Of a DNA stretch of 64,000 bases, positions 46,265 through 54,167 are shown in pieces (position 1 is the first letter of the stretch; each line of letters starts with the position of its first letter). Below the pieces are notes generated by a model, which ran no database searches, was not told the DNA's origin, and saw only the letters and a program-made list of their open reading frames with translations. Made by a program: the position numbers and the translations under genes. The stretch comes from Mobilitalea sibirica (GTDB lineage Bacteria; Bacillota; Clostridia; Lachnospirales; Lachnospiraceae), in the NCBI RefSeq assembly GCF_015999265.1, contig NZ_JAEAGR010000008.1:1-64000 (forward strand), written 5' to 3'.

Positions 46265-46837
46265 TTACATTATCACTTCGCCGATTACACCTTTCCCGAT
46301 AAAGGCCGCGTTTGCTTCATCTGTATCGATATGCATTGCTAAGGCAAAGTTCTCATGTACGCGGACTACGACATCGCCAAAGATAACCTCTCGATCGGTG
46401 TTAACCTTAACTTTAACGATCTGCTTATCCTCAACGCCAAAGTCGGAGGCGTCCTGAGGTGTCATATGGATATGCCTTTTCGCTACAATTACTCCCCGGT
46501 CAAGAAGGACTTTTCCGTTAGGAGTTTCAATTGTTATCCCCGGCGTATCATCGATATATCCGGATTCCCGTAAAACACCTTCCACACCGATGGCGCGGCA
46601 ATCCGTTAGAGACAGCTCAAACTGAGAGTTTTTTCTAACGGGTCCTAAGATAGCTACATTTTCAAAGGTTTTCTTACTGCCGATTACATTAACCCGTTCT
46701 TTGCTTAAAAATTGACCGGGTTGGGACAACCACTTGTCCGGGGTTAGTTGGTATCCTATACCGAACAAAATATCTACATGCTCCTGTGACAGATGTACAT
46801 GTCTAGCTGAAACTTCTACCATTACTTCTTTTTTCAT
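46265..46837 (-). CDS. pduL: Phosphate propanoyltransferase (PduL family)
   Basis: A 190-aa PduL-type phosphotransacylase that interconverts acyl-CoA and acyl phosphate. Both zinc-binding His segments are present: VSARHVHLS near the start and AKRHIHMTPQDA in the second domain. GPVRKNSQFELSLTD is another family segment. No encapsulation peptide is visible at the N-terminus (it begins directly with MKKEVMVEVSARHVHLS) and no microcompartment genes are near, so this is likely a housekeeping cytosolic form. Confidence 0.93.
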   Translation of the reverse strand: MKKEVMVEVSARHVHLSQEHVDILFGIGYQLTPDKWLSQPGQFLSKERVNVIGSKKTFENVAILGPVRKNSQFELSLTDCRAIGVEGVLRESGYIDDTPGITIETPNGKVLLDRGVIVAKRHIHMTPQDASDFGVEDKQIVKVKVNTDREVIFGDVVVRVHENFALAMHIDTDEANAAFIGKGVIGEVIM

Positions 46838-46941
46838 AGTTAATCTCCATTCATTTATAATGTAAAGCTCACGGCTTCTATGTTGTTATATAGTATATAC
46901 CGTTTCGTATAAGCCTAACAATTAATAAAGCGGCTGGTAAA

Positions 46942-47493
46942 TTAAATCTCCATCTTTACATCCTGTCTCTTGATCTCATCCGCTTCGAAGAATTCTCTCG
47001 GACGAATATTGATTTGATTCGCTACAATACTGGTTGGAAAGGAGACAATTCTTTGATTTAAATAAGAAATATTACTATTGTATAAACGTCTTGCGGCCTG
47101 TAGATGCTCTTCCACATCCATAATTGCTGCTTGGAGCTGCTTAAAATTATCACTGGATCTAAGTTCCGGATAGTTTTCTGCTACAGCATGAATAAAGCTT
47201 ACGGCCTGATCCATCTCTGAAGAGGCTTCCTTACGAACTTCCATATTCATTCCGGATCGAAGCTTAATTGTCTCTAAGATAGTTTCTTTTTCATATTTTG
47301 CATAACCTTTACAAACATCCAGCATTTTTAGCAGGACATCATAACGTTTGGTTAAGGCTACATCAATATCTGATAATGCTTCATCGATTTTTACCTCAGC
47401 TCGCCGGAGACTATTCATGGTAGCGATGTACCAGATTACCACAATTACAGCGACTGAGAATACGAGTATTAATAAGATTGATACGGTTGGCAA
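46942..47493 (-). CDS. lemA: LemA family protein
   Basis: A 183-aa protein with one N-terminal membrane helix (SILLILVFSVAVIVVIWYI), then a helical domain matching LemA: NSLRRAEVKIDEALSDIDV, KRYDVLLKMLDVCKGYAKYE, YNSNISYLNQRIVSFPTSIVA. LemA proteins are often found with membrane metalloproteases or uncharacterised partners. The TTG start has GGAGG 8 nt upstream. It is 13 nt after the DUF3137 gene. Confidence 0.92.
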   Translation of the reverse strand: MPTVSILLILVFSVAVIVVIWYIATMNSLRRAEVKIDEALSDIDVALTKRYDVLLKMLDVCKGYAKYEKETILETIKLRSGMNMEVRKEASSEMDQAVSFIHAVAENYPELRSSDNFKQLQAAIMDVEEHLQAARRLYNSNISYLNQRIVSFPTSIVANQINIRPREFFEADEIKRQDVKMEI

Positions 47494-47506
47494 TTTCTTA
47501 TCCTCC

Positions 47507-48424
47507 TTATTCTTTATAAATATCTCTATCCAGATTTAAACTATCAACTATGTTTATGATAGCATTGATCTCCTGTTGTACTTCCAGGCTTACCTCTGTC
47601 AGATCGATTTTAGTAAACACGGAGGGCTCCATCGCATCCTTGCCGGTGTCAATGGCTACATGCAGTCGGTTTTCGGTGAAGCCGAGCATGAAGTCTCCAT
47701 CCATAGTATTATTCATGTCCTTAAGCACTTTCATGAAATGAGGTGTCAGTATATAAAAAGCTTCATGATCATCCTGAGCATACACTTTGAACTGTTCGTT
47801 AAAGTAGATGTCTTCCATGTCAACACGGTGGCGACGTTCTTCCCGTTCGGTAAATAGGGAACTGTTTCTCTGAGAATAATGAAAGCCTTTGCCTATAATC
47901 TGAAGATCAAAATGGAATTCCTTATTAAACTCAAAGATAAGCCAACGACCGTTTAGATATGTAGTCGTATGGGTATGCTTACCGCTGTGGGTAACCTGCT
48001 GGATCTTTATATCCGCCCGTTCAAAAAATACATTCCTATAGCTACCTCTTACATAGTCGTTCGTATAATAGCGGTTACCCAGGCACATCATACCAGTAGC
48101 TTTGATGACCTCTTTCGGTATACCCTGCTCATTATGAAATTCAACTTCGCTAAATGCTTTACGAAAAGGGGTTTCAACCAGAACGGACTTAAAAAGCATT
48201 TTATAATCTTTAAAATATCGGGAGCATTTTGTTATCTTACTTAGGAGTAAGAATATAGCTATCCCTGAAAATAGTGAGATATAAATACCGGCTCTTATTG
48301 GCGATGCCCTTAACAGGAAAATAAAAATGATAAAGCCAAATATAATAGAAGCGGTTAACGCCAAGAATATTGCGAATAACGCTTTCTTTCTTAAAGTTTC
48401 TAGTTTATAAATATTTTCATCCAT
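47507..48424 (-). CDS. DUF3137 membrane protein
   Basis: A 305-aa protein. Two N-terminal helices (about 14-36 and 42-60) precede a soluble domain that matches the DUF3137 pattern (FSEVEFHNEQGIPKEVI, YVRGSYRNVFFERADIKI, GRWLIFEFNKEFHFDLQI). DUF3137 and LemA genes are commonly paired, as here, suggesting a joint membrane complex. GGAGT precedes the ATG. Confidence 0.8.
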   Translation of the reverse strand: MDENIYKLETLRKKALFAIFLALTASIIFGFIIFIFLLRASPIRAGIYISLFSGIAIFLLLSKITKCSRYFKDYKMLFKSVLVETPFRKAFSEVEFHNEQGIPKEVIKATGMMCLGNRYYTNDYVRGSYRNVFFERADIKIQQVTHSGKHTHTTTYLNGRWLIFEFNKEFHFDLQIIGKGFHYSQRNSSLFTEREERRHRVDMEDIYFNEQFKVYAQDDHEAFYILTPHFMKVLKDMNNTMDGDFMLGFTENRLHVAIDTGKDAMEPSVFTKIDLTEVSLEVQQEINAIINIVDSLNLDRDIYKE

Positions 48425-48600
48425 ATTTACTCCTTAACAATATTTTTATATAGACATTATACATTAACTGCATAAACTTACAATAATGGGTAAATGTTAT
48501 TAACTCAATTTTAATGAATTTTTAATCTACCTTTGAAGGGATAATTATATAGATATATTTCTTGAGATTCTCGGACTTTTCTTATTTTTTTCTTAAGGTA

Positions 48601-48630
48601 TTGAAATAATGCCCCAATAATTGGTATAAT
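48601..48630 (+). promoter_or_regulatory. Promoter with extended -10 element
   Basis: TTGAAA (48601-48606), 18 nt, then TATAAT (48625-48630) preceded by TGG. The predicted start is only about 10 nt upstream of the AAGGAGGTG ribosome binding site. Confidence 0.65.
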
Positions 48631-48658
48631 ATGTATAATACTGTAAGGAGGTGTTCCT

Positions 48659-49585
48659 ATCGATATTTTAAGAATAATTCAGGACATGTTGTCAGGTATC
48701 AATAAATTCATTTCTGGATACTGGATATTTATCATTCCGATCCTATTATTTACATATTCATTCTTAATGCATAAGCATAGTAAGACAGAGGATGAGAATA
48801 TAACGATTATAAAAAGATATTACTATACAATTATTGTTCTTATATATATCATTATTATTAAGTTTTGTGATGTTCCTGCATGGTGTTCTACCGGTATGTT
48901 CGGCATCACCGGAGAAGTCTGGTCCTATATTATTTTAATGATAGTAACATTGCTGCTGGCAGTAATCCTAGATAGTTTCATTATCTCCGGGTATGTATTT
49001 AAAGAATTCGGCTTCTTCGGAGCCAGATTCATTCGAGATGTAACGCAAAAGACGGTCGAGCTTCAGAAGAAATATGTTCTCAGTCTTGAGGGAAGTTTAA
49101 AGACGGTCTATGCGATTCCAAAGAATATTCATGACTACTTTTCGGATCCGGACATCAGAAAGAAAGTATTAAAAGGAAGTTTTGATTTTCCAAAAGAATT
49201 TAAGAAAATCTTAAAATGTTATTATGGTATGAAAAATATCGATGCAGATGTGGATGTATTTTTCTATAACATATCCAACGAGGAAATTGATAAAATAGTA
49301 GAGGATTGTACCGGTGTATATTCTCTAAAATGGAGCGAGAGAAAAATACTAAAAGAGCGTTTGCATAACACCAACGGAATACGATGGTATATCGATAAAA
49401 AGGATTATTCGGTTTATCTGATCACGATTAAATACGGACCGGCACCTGAGGTTATGCTGATGATCAGTATTAAGTCCTTTAACGAGGCAAACCTACTGGA
49501 TTCATATCCCATCTATCACTTTGTTTACCTAATTCAGATGGAAATTAATAATATCATAAGTGCGGAAAAACAGTCATATAAGTAA
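48659..49585 (+). CDS. Hypothetical membrane protein with uncertain start
   Basis: The clear coding part starts at ATG 48686 (299 aa). However, an excellent ribosome binding site AAGGAGGTG (48646-48653) is 33 nt before that ATG and only 6 nt before an in-frame ATC at 48659. The nine intervening codons are open (DILRIIQD M). Either a rare ATC start, a sequence change, or an inefficient ATG is implied. The protein has three hydrophobic helices (about 12-30, 45-60, 80-105), then a cytoplasmic-looking domain with no family I recognise. The neighbours do not suggest a role. Confidence 0.6.
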   Translation: MDILRIIQDMLSGINKFISGYWIFIIPILLFTYSFLMHKHSKTEDENITIIKRYYYTIIVLIYIIIIKFCDVPAWCSTGMFGITGEVWSYIILMIVTLLLAVILDSFIISGYVFKEFGFFGARFIRDVTQKTVELQKKYVLSLEGSLKTVYAIPKNIHDYFSDPDIRKKVLKGSFDFPKEFKKILKCYYGMKNIDADVDVFFYNISNEEIDKIVEDCTGVYSLKWSERKILKERLHNTNGIRWYIDKKDYSVYLITIKYGPAPEVMLMISIKSFNEANLLDSYPIYHFVYLIQMEINNIISAEKQSYK

Positions 49586-49592
49586 AATCAAG

Positions 49593-49620
49593 TAGACATT
49601 GGAAAAAAATGTGTTATACT
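49593..49620 (+). promoter_or_regulatory. Candidate promoter for the 82-aa protein gene
   Basis: TAGACA (49593-49598), 16 nt, TATACT (49615-49620), 34 nt before the TTG start. Confidence 0.5.
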
Positions 49621-49653
49621 AATGGTATGTTATTACAGAAATGAGGGATATCA

Positions 49654-49902
49654 TTGTACAAAATGAAGAAGGGACAATTAAAAAAAGAACCTGGCCTCTT
49701 AAATATTAGTGGACAAGTAGTAGCAGTTAATAGACAAGCGATGCTAGATTTAGAAGAAAAAGCAGAAACTCCAAAGGTAACTATGGAAGACTTCTATTTT
49801 GATATCAAGCCCGATGGTGCTATCTATGGTAAGGAGAAAAACAGCTTTGAGAAAGCGAAAGCACAATCTGCTAAACTAACTAAAATATTCACGTCATATT
49901 AA
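49654..49902 (+). CDS. Small hypothetical protein with KLT(K/R)IF C-terminus
   Basis: An 82-aa charged soluble protein starting at TTG 49654, with GAGGG 6 nt upstream; an ATG three codons later lacks good spacing. I recognise no family. The C-terminal segment YGKEKNSFEKAKAQSAKLT followed by KIF matches the end of the 56-aa protein encoded 142 nt downstream (YGHDKFIKGKRNAEKLTRIF). A terminator hairpin follows directly. Confidence 0.65.
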   Translation: MYKMKKGQLKKEPGLLNISGQVVAVNRQAMLDLEEKAETPKVTMEDFYFDIKPDGAIYGKEKNSFEKAKAQSAKLTKIFTSY

Positions 49903-49912
49903 ACTTAAATAG

Positions 49913-49976
49913 GCGCTGTTGCAAAATGTAATCACCGATCAAATTCGGATAAAAACATTTTGTAATAGCGCTTATA
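49913..49976 (+). terminator. Terminator hairpin with IS6-like arm sequence
   Basis: GCGCTGTTGCAAAATGT (49913-49929) pairs with ACATTTTGTAATAGCGC (49955-49971) with two mismatches, followed by T-rich sequence. It fits a terminator for the 82-aa protein gene. The arm GGCGCTGTTGCAAA also resembles IS6-family ends (see findings). Confidence 0.65.
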
Positions 49977-50043
49977 TTTTTATGAATTATAAAATCTGTC
50001 TCTACATACTATATATTAGTGTTTTAAATTTGGGAGATGAACT

Positions 50044-50214
50044 ATGGGCAAAAGTAAAGAGAACAATACAGAGAAAAAGAGTGAAGCGAAGCTGCAATAT
50101 GGAGACCCCAGTACCGTAATCGGTATTCCATCCGATGTCCCTACTTATGGACATGATAAGTTTATAAAGGGTAAAAGAAATGCAGAGAAATTAACCCGCA
50201 TTTTTAGGGTATGA
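50044..50214 (+). CDS. Small hypothetical protein, paralogue-like to the upstream 82-aa protein
   Basis: A 56-aa Lys-rich protein: MGKSKENNTEKKSEAKLQYG, then DPSTVIGIPSDVPTYGHDKF and IKGKRNAEKLTRIFRV. GGGAG lies 7 nt before the ATG. The last 20 residues align with the end of the protein at 49654 (YG, K-rich, A-x-KLT-[KR]-IF). I recognise no database family. The two genes may encode a small protein family or a small peptide pair with a common C-terminal interaction motif. Confidence 0.6.
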   Translation: MGKSKENNTEKKSEAKLQYGDPSTVIGIPSDVPTYGHDKFIKGKRNAEKLTRIFRV

Positions 50215-50268
50215 CTAAAAGATATAGTTCACAACAAAAAGATAACAACGGAAAATAACAAATCAATC

Positions 50269-50922
50269 TTAATCATCCTCCAGTGCAACAGAGGAAGCTT
50301 TTATTGTTGCTGCTCCGGCAATAGAAGCATGCAAATACAGCCATAGTTTTGAAAATAATCCGTTCATCTGGAACTTAATAAACCAAAAACGTACATGTAT
50401 ATTGGAAAAACTGTTTCTTGATCCTTTTCCCCAACTCAGAGGCATTGTATCTGCTAATAGATGCGCTACAAAGGACATACCAATAATTAAGATGATTAAT
50501 CCTACTATGTATTTAAATACCGGTATAAATCTAGCTATAAAGGAAAGGATAAATGCACAAACGATAAAAAATATAAAATAAGGATTAAGTACACTGTGGG
50601 TTATCCAGTTACGATGACTGGTTCCTAATAGTGGCTCAATAATATTATATACAATATTTGAATTAAGCTGATCGATATCCGGTGCATAATATATAGTATC
50701 TTGAATATTGTTTACAAAAGGAATCCAGCTGGTAAACACGCATAAAAAGTCAATAATGTTAATAAATAAGGTAATAAAATAATTAATAATTGGATTAATA
50801 ATCCAACCAATTAACCATACAGTATGGTTCCCCTTTATAGCTGTATTATAAGTCATTTCGTATGCACTAGGTAAAACGTCAAGGGTTAAAATGCTACCAA
50901 TAAATCGAAATAATCTGCCCAT
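50269..50922 (-). CDS. YdjM-like membrane protein (putative metal-dependent hydrolase)
   Basis: A 217-aa membrane protein with four to five helices. The segments SHRNWITHSVLNPYFIFF and FVAHLLADTMPLSWGKG give the HR..THS and HLxxD pattern of the YdjM/DUF457 family, whose members are annotated as membrane-bound metal-dependent hydrolases. Function is unproved in the family. It stands alone on the minus strand. Confidence 0.6.
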   Translation of the reverse strand: MGRLFRFIGSILTLDVLPSAYEMTYNTAIKGNHTVWLIGWIINPIINYFITLFINIIDFLCVFTSWIPFVNNIQDTIYYAPDIDQLNSNIVYNIIEPLLGTSHRNWITHSVLNPYFIFFIVCAFILSFIARFIPVFKYIVGLIILIIGMSFVAHLLADTMPLSWGKGSRNSFSNIHVRFWFIKFQMNGLFSKLWLYLHASIAGAATIKASSVALEDD

Positions 50923-51051
50923 CGTCAGTCTCCTGTCTTAATGTACCATCTGTACTTTTTCGTGAAAATAATGTAATGTCTACATGTATTCCTGTTAATA
51001 AAAGGTATTAAAAAATAAGTTGCTATATTTACTATTATTTTATACATTAAT

Positions 51052-51081
51052 TTGACAAAAAGCAACAATTTTCGATACACT
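51052..51081 (+). promoter_or_regulatory. Candidate promoter upstream of tldD
   Basis: TTGACA (51052-51057), 18 nt, TACACT (51076-51081), about 155 nt upstream of tldD. The intervening stretch is very AT-rich and no structure was recognised. Confidence 0.4.
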
Positions 51082-51237
51082 AGTAGATAGTTTTAATATT
51101 ATTATTGATGACAAGTAATTATAAGTACAGTGATTAGAAATTTAATTAAAACAGTCATATAAAAATATAGAAAAATTTAGAATTTGTGTTATTATATAAA
51201 ATAGTATGAAATGTTCTAAGATAAGGGAGGAGATTTG

Positions 51238-52653
51238 ATGAAAGCAGTTATGTCAGATTTTTTAGTGAGCAGTAAGCCACTGGTTCGTAAATTGATTGAT
51301 AGATTATCGAAAACCTATTCCTATGTATCTGTATTAGGTACGGATACCAAGGGAAAGAGCTATGTTGTATCTAAGACGGCAATTGAGGTTAAGGATATTA
51401 TCTTTGCAGAGAGGGGTTTCGTCGTACGTATACATAATGGAGTGAACTATTCCGAATATTCCTTTAACGAAATTAGCGAAGAGGGCTTAGATCAAATTGT
51501 TGAAGAAATAAATAATAAAATAGGAAAAGTTGCTAGGATTATACCGGCGAATTCTTATGAAGTAATAGAAGAAGAGGCTATAAAACAAAGCTTATTTGGT
51601 GATATTGAGATCAATCCGGAAGAGATAAGTTCCATGGAGATCATACATAATCTAACAGAAGTTAAGGATTTAGCCTTACAACGATCGGAACTAATAGCAA
51701 ATGTTCACGTGGTATATAATTCTTATCATATATCCAAGATTTATATGTCTGGTAAAAAAGATCTGGAGCAATCATACTTCTTAGGGGAGGCCTTTATTTC
51801 CTGTGTAGCAAGAAAGGCAGAGAAAACAAAGAGATATTTTAAATCGCTTTCCGGTAACAAGGGGTATGAGATAGTTAGTAAGTTAAAAGATATGGCATTG
51901 GAGATTGTAGACCAGAGCATTGCTCTATTAGATGCAAAGCCTGCAAAACCGGGGGTTTATGATGTTATCTGTGCACCGGATATTACAGGGTTGATTGCTC
52001 ATGAAGCATTTGGACATGGTGTGGAGATGGATATGTTCGTGAAAAACAGAGCTAAGGGTGCAGAATATGTTGGAAAGCCCGTTGCTTCTAATATCTCGAC
52101 CATGCATGATGGTGCAGTGGCAGCAGATCATATGGCTAGTTATCTTTTTGATGATGAAGGAACCCTTGGTAAAGATACAATTGTTATAAAGGACGGTATC
52201 TTGCAAACGGGTATATCGGATCTCTTGTCTGCGCTAAAACTTGGTACAGTACCTACAGGAAACGGAAGAAGACAATCCTTTGAGAGAAAAGCGTATGCCA
52301 GAATGACCAATACCTTCTTTGAGGGGGGTAAGGACAAACTGGAAGACATGATAGCTTCGATTAAACAAGGATATCTACTGGAGGGAACCTTTAGCGGAAT
52401 GGAGGACCCTAAAAACTGGGGCATCCAGTGCATTGCATTACTTGGAAAAGAGATTATTGATGGTAAATTAACCGGCAAGCTTATCTCCCCGGTTGTAATG
52501 ACCGGCTATGTTCCGGATCTCTTAAAATCAATTACAATGGTTTCAGAAACGGTAGAACTGGGTGGTGCCGGTTTCTGTGGTAAAGGATATAAAGAATACG
52601 TGAAAGTATCCGATGGTGGTCCCTACATTAAGGCGAAAGTGAGGTTGGGATAA
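51238..52653 (+). CDS. tldD: TldD-like metallopeptidase subunit
   Basis: A 471-aa member of the TldD/PmbA family. The zinc-binding motif HEAFGH (255-260, in TGLIAHEAFGHGVEMD) identifies the catalytic TldD subunit, with the third ligand expected near KRKSFERK-like downstream segments. TldD/E heterodimers process peptides such as microcins and antitoxins in other bacteria; here no peptide substrate gene is obvious nearby. The ATG at 51238 has GGGAGGAG upstream. Its stop overlaps the tldE start (TAATG). Confidence 0.9.
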   Translation: MKAVMSDFLVSSKPLVRKLIDRLSKTYSYVSVLGTDTKGKSYVVSKTAIEVKDIIFAERGFVVRIHNGVNYSEYSFNEISEEGLDQIVEEINNKIGKVARIIPANSYEVIEEEAIKQSLFGDIEINPEEISSMEIIHNLTEVKDLALQRSELIANVHVVYNSYHISKIYMSGKKDLEQSYFLGEAFISCVARKAEKTKRYFKSLSGNKGYEIVSKLKDMALEIVDQSIALLDAKPAKPGVYDVICAPDITGLIAHEAFGHGVEMDMFVKNRAKGAEYVGKPVASNISTMHDGAVAADHMASYLFDDEGTLGKDTIVIKDGILQTGISDLLSALKLGTVPTGNGRRQSFERKAYARMTNTFFEGGKDKLEDMIASIKQGYLLEGTFSGMEDPKNWGIQCIALLGKEIIDGKLTGKLISPVVMTGYVPDLLKSITMVSETVELGGAGFCGKGYKEYVKVSDGGPYIKAKVRLG

Positions 52654-53957
52654 TGCTTAGAAGAATTGAACAGATACTAAAAGATCAAAAAGAGATTAGT
52701 GGATATAAAATATGTGAAGACAGAATAGAGTCCAGTGAATTATTCTTTGTTAAGAAGAATGTGGATATGGACCGTGCAAAGAACGTGGTTCATTATAAGG
52801 TGACGGTATATGTGGATTATGAGGAAAACGGAAGTAAGTTTAAGGGGTCGGCTACCACGAATGTAGACCCAACCATGGATGATAATGAAATTCGAAACGT
52901 TATCGGAGAAGCGGCATTTGCATCCAAGTTTGTTAAAAATCCATATTATCCGATAACAAAAGCGGTAGCTTCTTATAAAGCCATGCCGGAAAGTAAATAT
53001 TCCAAGGAAAGTATGTCCTATTGGATGAATGAAATAACGAAGGCAGTATATAAAAATGATGTGTATGAAAAAGGCGGAATTAATTCCTGTGAGATCTTTT
53101 TAAATAAAATCAGCACCCATATCATTAATTCGGAAGGCGTTGATGCGAAATCCGTTCGTTATGAAGGGATGGTTGAGTTTATTGTCACTTGGAAAGAAGA
53201 GGGGGATGAGATTGAATTATACCGATGTCTGAATTTCTCGGATTTTGATCCGGAGGTATTGTCCGGTGAGGTTAAGACAATGATTCAAATCGCCAGAGAG
53301 AAAGCAATTGCAAAAAACACACCTGCGTTAATGAATTCGCCTGTTATATTTACAAGAGAAGCGGTAAAAGACATATTCGGCTTCTATTACTCAAAAAGCA
53401 AAGCAGAGTCCATCTATAATAAGTATTCTACTTGGGAAATAGGAGAGCAGATTCAAGGTGAGAATATTAAGGGAGATCTGATTACGATGTCACTGGATCC
53501 GTTTTTACATAACTCTACTGCCGCCGCAAGTTTTGATGAAGATGGTTTTCCCCTTGAACCTGTTAACATTATTGAACAAGGTATTCTTAAAAAATACATG
53601 GCAAATACCAGATATGCGCATTACCTTGAAGTGGATACTACCGGCACGATCTTAAATATGGTTGTAAATGGGGGTAGTAAAACCCTTGAAGAGTTAAAGC
53701 AGGAACCTCATATAGAAGCAGCTGCATTCTCAGACTTCACCGTTGATAATCTATCCGGAGATTTCTGTGGAGAGATTCGATTGGCTTGGTACTTCGACGG
53801 TGAGAAAACCGTTCCCATAACAGGCGGATCCATCTCCGGCAACATCAATGAACTACAGCATGAGTTATATCTATCGAAGGAAAGAATGAAGGACAATACA
53901 TATGAAGGCCCGAAAGCACTAAAATTCATGAATGTGACAATAGCGGGAGTGGAATGA
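52653..53957 (+). CDS. tldE: TldE/PmbA-like non-catalytic partner subunit
   Basis: A 434-aa TldD/PmbA family protein that lacks the HExxxH motif, as expected for TldE/PmbA. AKSKAESIYNKYSTWEIGEQ-like and FDEDGFPLEPVNIIEQGIL segments, and LSGDFCGEIRLAWYFDGEKT, match the family C-terminal domain. The start overlaps the tldD stop by 1 nt, implying coupled synthesis of a heterodimer. Confidence 0.88.
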   Translation: MLRRIEQILKDQKEISGYKICEDRIESSELFFVKKNVDMDRAKNVVHYKVTVYVDYEENGSKFKGSATTNVDPTMDDNEIRNVIGEAAFASKFVKNPYYPITKAVASYKAMPESKYSKESMSYWMNEITKAVYKNDVYEKGGINSCEIFLNKISTHIINSEGVDAKSVRYEGMVEFIVTWKEEGDEIELYRCLNFSDFDPEVLSGEVKTMIQIAREKAIAKNTPALMNSPVIFTREAVKDIFGFYYSKSKAESIYNKYSTWEIGEQIQGENIKGDLITMSLDPFLHNSTAAASFDEDGFPLEPVNIIEQGILKKYMANTRYAHYLEVDTTGTILNMVVNGGSKTLEELKQEPHIEAAAFSDFTVDNLSGDFCGEIRLAWYFDGEKTVPITGGSISGNINELQHELYLSKERMKDNTYEGPKALKFMNVTIAGVE

Positions 53958-53985
53958 TTTAAGAGATAGTTATATAACGAATTAT

Positions 53986-54026
53986 AAAAATGACCTATGC
54001 TTAAAAAAATTGCATAGGTCATTTTT
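53986..54026 (+). terminator. Intrinsic terminator of the tldDE operon
   Basis: A perfect 15-bp stem, AAAAATGACCTATGC (53986-54000) with GCATAGGTCATTTTT (54012-54026), and an 11-nt A-rich loop. Confidence 0.9.
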
Positions 54027-54167
54027 ATTGATATATGTGTAAAATATTTTGGAATAAGATAAAGAGATAGAATATAGTAATGATAAATATCCCCTAATAT
54101 GCTATAATTAGACAAAAAGCATCGTAATATTACACGTGATTTTAAAGTACTCAAACAGGAGATAAGA

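Noticed and set aside
46265-46837. Bacterial microcompartment locus around pduL
   Set aside because: No shell protein genes or encapsulation peptide are seen.
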